Positions 60,735 through 64,000 of a stretch of DNA of 64,000 nucleotides are shown here, one piece after another. Made by a program: the position numbers and the translations under genes. Each line of letters opens with the position of its first letter. The first letter of the stretch is position 1. The notes under the pieces are model-generated. The model did not search any database. It was not told where the DNA came from and was given only the letters and a program-made list of their open reading frames with translations. This DNA is from Lates calcarifer (taxonomy: Eukaryota; Chordata; Actinopteri; Centropomidae): positions 13,122,776 to 13,186,775 of the forward strand of contig NC_066854.1 of the NCBI RefSeq assembly GCF_001640805.2, read 5' to 3'.

Positions 60735-62046
60735 ATAATGGCAGCCATGAGTGGCTCTGTCTTAATATATGGCTGCTTTTGCATATTTTTTTTTTTTTTT
60801 TTTGTGTGTGACTGCTGATGCTGGATCACCTGCTGTTCCCCATGAAAGCAAAATCTGGGTACCAAAAAAAAAAAAAAAAAAAAAAAAGAAAAGACAGAGA
60901 AAGGGAAGAGCAAGAAAACAAAAAGAGCCTTTCTTTCAAAAGAAAAGTGAGCACAGCTAACACAGTTTAAGAAGAGCTGAAGCTCATATCAGCAGTTGTT
61001 CAGATTGAAGGCAGTCAGCCAGGATTCTAGCTCGGAGCATATGTGCTTGGTATAACATAAAATAATCAGTAGCATAAATTAATCAGCATCACAGCCACAG
61101 TGTCATATGACATATCAACATCATGAACCACATGGCCCTCAGCCACACAGAGTGGAGCTGCAGCAGGTTCTTCATCACCTCCTAATAATGTTACAGAGAA
61201 CAAGGTGAGCTCATATAGTGGCGACTAAAACTTACTCCAATCAATCATTTGTAGCAGTTTCTACTGAGAGGAGCTTAGCAATACTAAAATCAAGTTGCCT
61301 CTTCTACTATATGATACTCATATCAATCCTGGAGGGGCCCCATACAGACTTCTACTTAGTGCTATACATTCATGCTGAGCCATACATTCAGAAATCTGTA
61401 GTCACCTCACTGCTAATGCTTCATCAGAGCTAGCACTGCTTGCCAATTATCACAAAATTTTCCTTCACCACAGCAGCTTATGGATGCAGCTCACAACATT
61501 TCTTATAGCATGCGTATAGCAAGCAGCCTCCTGAATCCACAGGCCGGTCTCTGGGTCTCTCACTGACACCACCCCCGAGGAGCTCCAGCTCGATGCGCTC
61601 GAGGAGAATAACCTCGGAGATCTGACTCGGTGTTTCATGTTTGGAACCTGCCCGATGTGAGGGAGGTGCTGGATAATGAGAGGGAGGAGGATTTGGTGGA
61701 CGTGGAATCAGAATGATTCCTCCTCGGTTCCCTGATCCTCATTTCCCCTAGTTTGTCCACCGCTAAGGGTGAGAGTGAGGCAGCCAACAACCACAACTCC
61801 CATTTTTTACACACCAGTAACCAGCAGCGTGAAGAAGATCCATGATGTGGTGGCATATAACAAACCAGGAGAGCAAGGAGGGTGTATTGTGTAGAGATTA
61901 ATATACTTGCAGGAGAGGACTGGGGCTAGCGTCTTCCGACTTTCAGACGTCTGGGGTCGACTTCTGGCCATCTATAATTTTACTTGCAGGAGCTTTTCTT
62001 GCACTTAATGTAACAACTTGTCAGCCTGCCTCCCCTGCTCCACACG
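60735..62046. other. Anonymous DNA with opposed homopolymers
   Basis: A T run at 60786-60803 and an A run at 60864-60887 flank a 60-bp unique stretch. The 61550-61720 part is GC-rich and reads like degraded coding sequence (see findings) but was not recognised. Confidence 0.4.
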
Positions 62047-62048
62047 TA

Positions 62049-62260
62049 CCGTAATTTCTGGACTATAAGGCACTACTTTTTTCACACGCTTTGAATGATG
62101 CGGCTAATTTATAGATTTTTACGGGCTAACGAGCTTCAACATTTAGACACCTGCGGCTTATAGACAAGTGCGGCCTGTATATGTACTTTTTTTTTTTTTT
62201 TTTTTAAATTTAGTGGGTGTGGCTTATATTCAGGTGCGCTCAATAGTCTGGAAATTACGG
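62049..62260. mobile_element. 212-bp pogo-like MITE
   Basis: Terminal repeats are CCGTAATTTCTGGACTAT and, on the other strand, CCGTAATTTCCAGACTAT. TA duplications lie at 62047-62048 and 62261-62262. The left ~75 bp and right ~110 bp match the ends of the 531-bp element at 37341, including 'ctaatttatagatttttac' and 'gcggcctgtatatgtac'. No transposase sequence remains. A T run of about 18 bp lies inside (62189-62206). Confidence 0.9.
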
Positions 62261-62262
62261 TA

Positions 62263-62721
62263 CTCACATGAAAGCAGGAAGAGAGGAGGGAAAGCATGAC
62301 CCTTGCGACAATAAACGCAATAGACTCACACACCGAGCTAAAATAACAAGTGCACATAAAGTTCTTGTTTTAGTTTAGATCTTTTTTGGGGGGTTAGGAG
62401 GGGTGGTTACTAGGTTACTAAACAATGAACTCTATTTGTGTCTTTGTCTTATTCAGTTGCATGTTTTCATGCTAAAGGAGCTTTACCTTTATCAGAGTAT
62501 TTAATTAGTGGTACTTTAGTCACAGGTTGTGAATTTAGTCAACTGTAGCACAACATAGTCAACTTTAATCAAATAAAACGTAACTTCTACAACTATAAAC
62601 TTATGGCTAGCGAAGATGCTAAGTGGCCACAGTGGCTGCTGGGTAAAAAAGGTAATATCAAGCCAGGCTGCCGAGTGTGAGGGAGATATGACCCCCACAC
62701 ACAGAGCCCTAATGTCAACAT
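62263..62721. other. Anonymous DNA
   Basis: No gene recognised; a G run lies near 62386. Confidence 0.45.
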
Positions 62722-62862
62722 CATGGAGTCAGTCTGAGATGACATGACACTGAGACAGCCTGAATCCACAGAGGAACTGAGGCAGCTTCTCCAAAATGCT
62801 GGAACAAACCACCTAAGTACAGGTGTACCGAGGAGAAGGAGAACTGGAGCTGTTTAAAAGGC
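62722..62862 (+). pseudogene. Tc1-like transposase C-terminal fragment
   Basis: One plus frame gives QPESTEELRQLLQNAGTN then HLSTGVPRRRRTGAV and a stop. This corresponds to the C-terminal tail of a Tc1-type transposase (the usual pattern is P-S-T-E-E-L-W-x-x-L-Q-x-x-W). The preceding 'ggagtcagtctgagatgaca' also fits the family, with frame damage. No inverted repeat edge was identified. Confidence 0.65.
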
Positions 62863-64000
62863 GGGGGTGGGTTCGATCACAGACTGACATTCTCAGACCT
62901 GGAGACTAAAGTTCTACCTTTGCAGAGTGTCCTGGGTCGTTGCCTGTTTACAAAGCCTGAATTCTTGAATTGATCATTATGGTAATTTCATGGGGAGAGT
63001 CTAAAATGACTGAATGTTGCTCCTGTACAGATTATAGTTAAAAAAGGATGGAGAGGGAAGCTATCTGCTTCGTCTATTGCATCAACACAGAGACCACTGT
63101 GTGTCAAAAATCCAATAAAGGCAGACAAACCGCACTTGTTGCTAAGTATTCACTGAAGAGACCTCGTCCTCGTCTTCACACGTCAACACCAGAGAGCTGG
63201 CTGCTCCTGAAGAATCCCATCGTCATGCCTCAGCGGCCTCTTTACTGCCTTTATGTATCTGTTTGCTACCCCGAGGCGACAGGAATCGTCTGTGCTTAAA
63301 CACAGAGGAAGAGAGGAGTCCTCGCTGTCTCAGATCCCCCTTCCCCCTCCTCCCCCTCCCCTCCCCCGTCTCTGTCTCTCTGCATGCGGTTACTGCCACT
63401 GTCTAAATCATCAGAGGCGAGCTTGTCCTCTGTGAAGTATGAAACGCCACACTTCTTACCCTCATCTTGTGGTGCTGCTGCAAGTCTACAGGTCTGACAG
63501 TGTCTTCATTCTGCAAGAGACCGCGCGGCCACACACCCCGTCCATTCACACACACTCTATCCACGGCTGGATTTACACTGGGCTTTGTCTCCACACAGTT
63601 TAGATCTGATGCAGCTGCACACAGTGACAGTTAACTAAAACTGCTTGTATCCATATTTTCCATTAAAAGGAGTTATATAATTTCCTCTGTGGCTCTGGGG
63701 GATGCTTTGTCAAGTCTGAGAAAATAATCCTAATGATGTCATCGTGATGTCATCAGGGGTGCCTTAGCTTAGGCTTGGCAACTACACATTTGTAAAATAA
63801 AGCCAGGGTTACACAAATACGGGTTTTTAAAAGATGCCTGTGTTTACAAAGAGGGAAAATATTCTGTTGAGTTGGATGATGGGAAATGTAGGATCCAGCT
63901 TAAATTCACACAAAAGACTAAACCTAGCAACTTTTTGGACAAACCTTAGCTACTGTAGAAGACAGTCATCAATATTGCTCTGTGAACATGAGTCTGGGCT
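62863..64000. other. Anonymous DNA to window end
   Basis: No gene recognised. A 63048-63299 open frame (83 codons) has no known domain. A C/T-rich run lies at 63333-63370. Two CRE-like TGATGTCATC copies lie in tandem at about 63733-63754. Confidence 0.4.

Noticed and set aside
1..64000. CRISPR arrays, bacterial operons, tRNA and rRNA genes
   Set aside because: No regularly spaced identical repeats with unique spacers, no ribosome-binding-site-led operons, and no complete tRNA cloverleaf. The tRNA-like A and B boxes belong to SINE-type elements.

Overview
The window looks like a gene-poor stretch of a percomorph teleost (ray-finned fish) nuclear genome. It is AT-rich and rich in microsatellites. 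Nearly all recognisable sequence is repeat-derived: degenerate hAT, Tc1/mariner, pogo-type and PIF/Harbinger DNA transposons, tRNA-derived SINE-like elements, and dispersed repeats typical of spiny-rayed fish. No bacterial or organellar features were seen, nor any tRNA or rRNA gene.

Only one protein-coding segment of a host gene could be supported. It is the terminal coding exon of pudp (pseudouridine-5'-phosphatase, HAD family) at 12445-12621, plus strand, with a strong splice acceptor. Earlier pudp exons were not found, so bases 1-12444 probably lie in a pudp intron and the gene starts left of the window. The remaining ~51 kb downstream reads as intergenic or possibly intronic sequence of a gene not recognised here.

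Layout: (i) 1-2.1 kb has an internally deleted hAT element with intact 8-bp target duplications and a MITE-like inverted-repeat element; (ii) 2.1-12.4 kb is mostly anonymous, with a decayed tandem repeat at 9.65-9.94 kb and a dispersed repeat at 11.6 kb; (iii) 12.4-13.6 kb is the pudp terminal exon and 3' region, with a SINE relic; (iv) 13.6-37 kb is anonymous DNA with repeat relics, a polypyrimidine tract at 30.5-31 kb and a few segments that look like conserved regulatory DNA; (v) 37.3-37.9 kb is a pogo-like element that keeps the transposase HTH start, with a 212-bp relative at 62.0 kb; (vi) 44.5-50.1 kb holds a cluster of transposon relics and a perfect hairpin whose loop carries TAATATTAC; (vii) 54.48-56.42 kb is a complete 1,944-bp hAT-type element holding a 13-copy minisatellite and a broken TTF-finger transposase; (viii) 56.4-64 kb has AT microsatellites, two SINE-like elements, the second pogo-like MITE and a Tc1 fragment.

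The longest open frames in the window (54.4-55.4 kb) come from the minisatellite, whose unit has no stop in any forward frame. They should not be read as genes. The most unusual objects are the VNTR-bearing hAT element, with a 33-bp palindrome inside its transposase relic, and the TAATATTAC hairpin at 45.26 kb.
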